From CAYUEN01 sp964443745 (GTDB lineage: Bacteria > Campylobacterota > Campylobacteria > Campylobacterales > QNZT01), in assembly GCA_964443745.1 (NCBI GenBank), contig CAYUEN010000032.1, positions 1-22,217 of the forward strand: a stretch of DNA of 22,217 bases, read 5' to 3'. The translations under genes were made by a program, and so were the position numbers. The stretch's first letter is position 1, and every line of letters starts with the position of its first letter. The notes below the pieces were generated by a model that saw nothing but the letters and a program-made list of their open reading frames with translations, was not told where the DNA came from and ran no database searches. Of the stretch, positions 21,718 through 22,217 are shown piece after piece.

Positions 21718-21996
21718 ATGTTAGCTTTTTTGCCGAAAACTCCCGCCGATATGTTGAGGGAAATAAGCCAAAGATTTAAAACCAGAAGAAAAGCCTTGAA
21801 ACTCACCCAAAAAGAGTTATCGCAAAAAAGCGGCGTGAGTCTGGGCTCTATCAAAAGGTTTGAGCAGAGCGGGCAGATAGCTTTCGAGTCTTTGCTGAAG
21901 CTTGCTTTGGTGCTTGAGTGTTTGGAGGATTTTGAGGGGGTTTGTGGGGAGAGGGAGATTGTGGTGGAGAGTTTAGGGGATATAAATGACAGCTAA
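21718..21996 (+). CDS. hipB: XRE/Cro-type HTH protein, HipB-like antitoxin
   Basis: The 92-residue protein has a helix-turn-helix of the XRE family at about residues 22-60: FKTRRKALKLTQKELSQKSG followed by VSLGSIKRFEQSGQIAFESL. Such proteins repress their own operon and neutralise the partner HipA kinase. The next gene is a HipA-type protein and overlaps it by 11 bases, the usual arrangement of a hipBA toxin-antitoxin pair. The sequence uses codons such as TTT, TTG and GGG more than the surrounding genes do, which hints at later acquisition. Confidence 0.83.
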   Translation: MLAFLPKTPADMLREISQRFKTRRKALKLTQKELSQKSGVSLGSIKRFEQSGQIAFESLLKLALVLECLEDFEGVCGEREIVVESLGDINDS

Positions 21997-22217
21997 ACTA
22001 ACCGTCCACCTCCACCAACCCACCCAAAAAACCACCCTTGGTACACTTGCTATCATAAACAATAAAATCTACTTCGAATACACAAAAGAGTTTCTAAAAA
22101 CAGGTATCGAAATCTCTCCTTATAAACTCCCCCTAAAGAGTGGGGTTATCGAGTGTAAGGATTCTCCTTATGATGGGCTTTTTGGGGTTTTTGCCGATTC
22201 GCTTCCTGATGGTTGGG
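21986..22217 (+). CDS. hipA: HipA-type kinase toxin, N-terminal part (cut by window end)
   Basis: The frame from ATG at 21986 stays open for 77 codons to the window edge. The product shows the HipA N-terminal domain: LGTLAIINNKIYFEYTKEFL, a segment ISPYKLPLKSG, and the hallmark YDGLFGVFADSLPDGW. HipA is a Ser/Thr kinase; the E. coli form phosphorylates glutamyl-tRNA synthetase and arrests growth. The kinase core lies beyond the window, so whether the gene is complete is unknown. It overlaps hipB by 11 bases. Confidence 0.88.
   Translation, partial: MTAKLTVHLHQPTQKTTLGTLAIINNKIYFEYTKEFLKTGIEISPYKLPLKSGVIECKDSPYDGLFGVFADSLPDGW

Noticed and set aside
1..22217. tRNA, rRNA, CRISPR array, transposase, integrase or attachment site
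   Set aside because: Looked for by eye on both strands; no repeat array, recombinase motif or cloverleaf was recognised. A tRNAscan/Infernal run would be decisive.

Overview
The window looks like chromosomal DNA of a Campylobacterota (epsilonproteobacterial) denitrifier, probably a chemolithotroph from a vent or sediment. The evidence is a cytochrome cd1 type denitrification locus, a desulforubrerythrin of the Campylobacter Rrc type, an archaeal-type Prx6 peroxiredoxin, a cytoplasmic group 2-like [NiFe] hydrogenase small subunit, tight gene packing, and AAGGA-type ribosome sites with TATAAT -10 boxes. The species cannot be named from the sequence alone.

Region 1 (1-11900) is a denitrification island. 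On the + strand it carries the end of norC, norB, a 48-residue membrane peptide, nirS (cytochrome cd1 nitrite reductase), a NirN-like cytochrome c/d1 protein and a PhnA-like zinc protein. A leftward four-gene operon follows: small membrane protein, thioredoxin-fold protein without a CxxC, MFS transporter, rhodanese. A rightward, nearly gapless operon comes next: small cytochrome c, nirJ, nirF and the uroporphyrinogen-III methyltransferase gene (nirE/cobA). Together these encode nitrite to NO to N2O reduction and part of heme d1 synthesis. The siroheme decarboxylase genes (nirD/L/G/H) are not here.

The most interesting signal is regulatory. Two 14-bp FNR/NNR-type boxes (8352-8365 and 11745-11758) each lie exactly 29.5 bp from box centre to the first base of a good -10 element. 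The first drives the nirC-J-F-E operon and may also serve the divergent operon. The second has no ordinary gene behind it. Its predicted transcript starts at about 11793 and folds so that its 5' end pairs over 16 bp with a segment just before CCCG-UUUUU. This predicts a roughly 106-nt FNR-controlled small RNA with an exposed C/U-rich loop resembling anti-Shine-Dalgarno sequence.

Region 2 (11910-16820, - strand) holds a large NAD-type glutamate dehydrogenase followed by a PolX DNA polymerase/PHP protein. Region 3 (16870-18900, + strand) is an oxidative-stress cluster of a ferritin-like diiron protein, desulforubrerythrin and peroxiredoxin behind a perfect palindrome. It converges on nhaA (- strand).

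Region 4 (20170-22217) has a TetR regulator overlapping a [NiFe] hydrogenase small subunit gene that has no large subunit next to it. It is followed directly by a hipB/hipA-type module with a different codon style, cut by the window end. No tRNA, rRNA, CRISPR or transposase was recognised, and no gene-free stretch exceeds about 300 bases.
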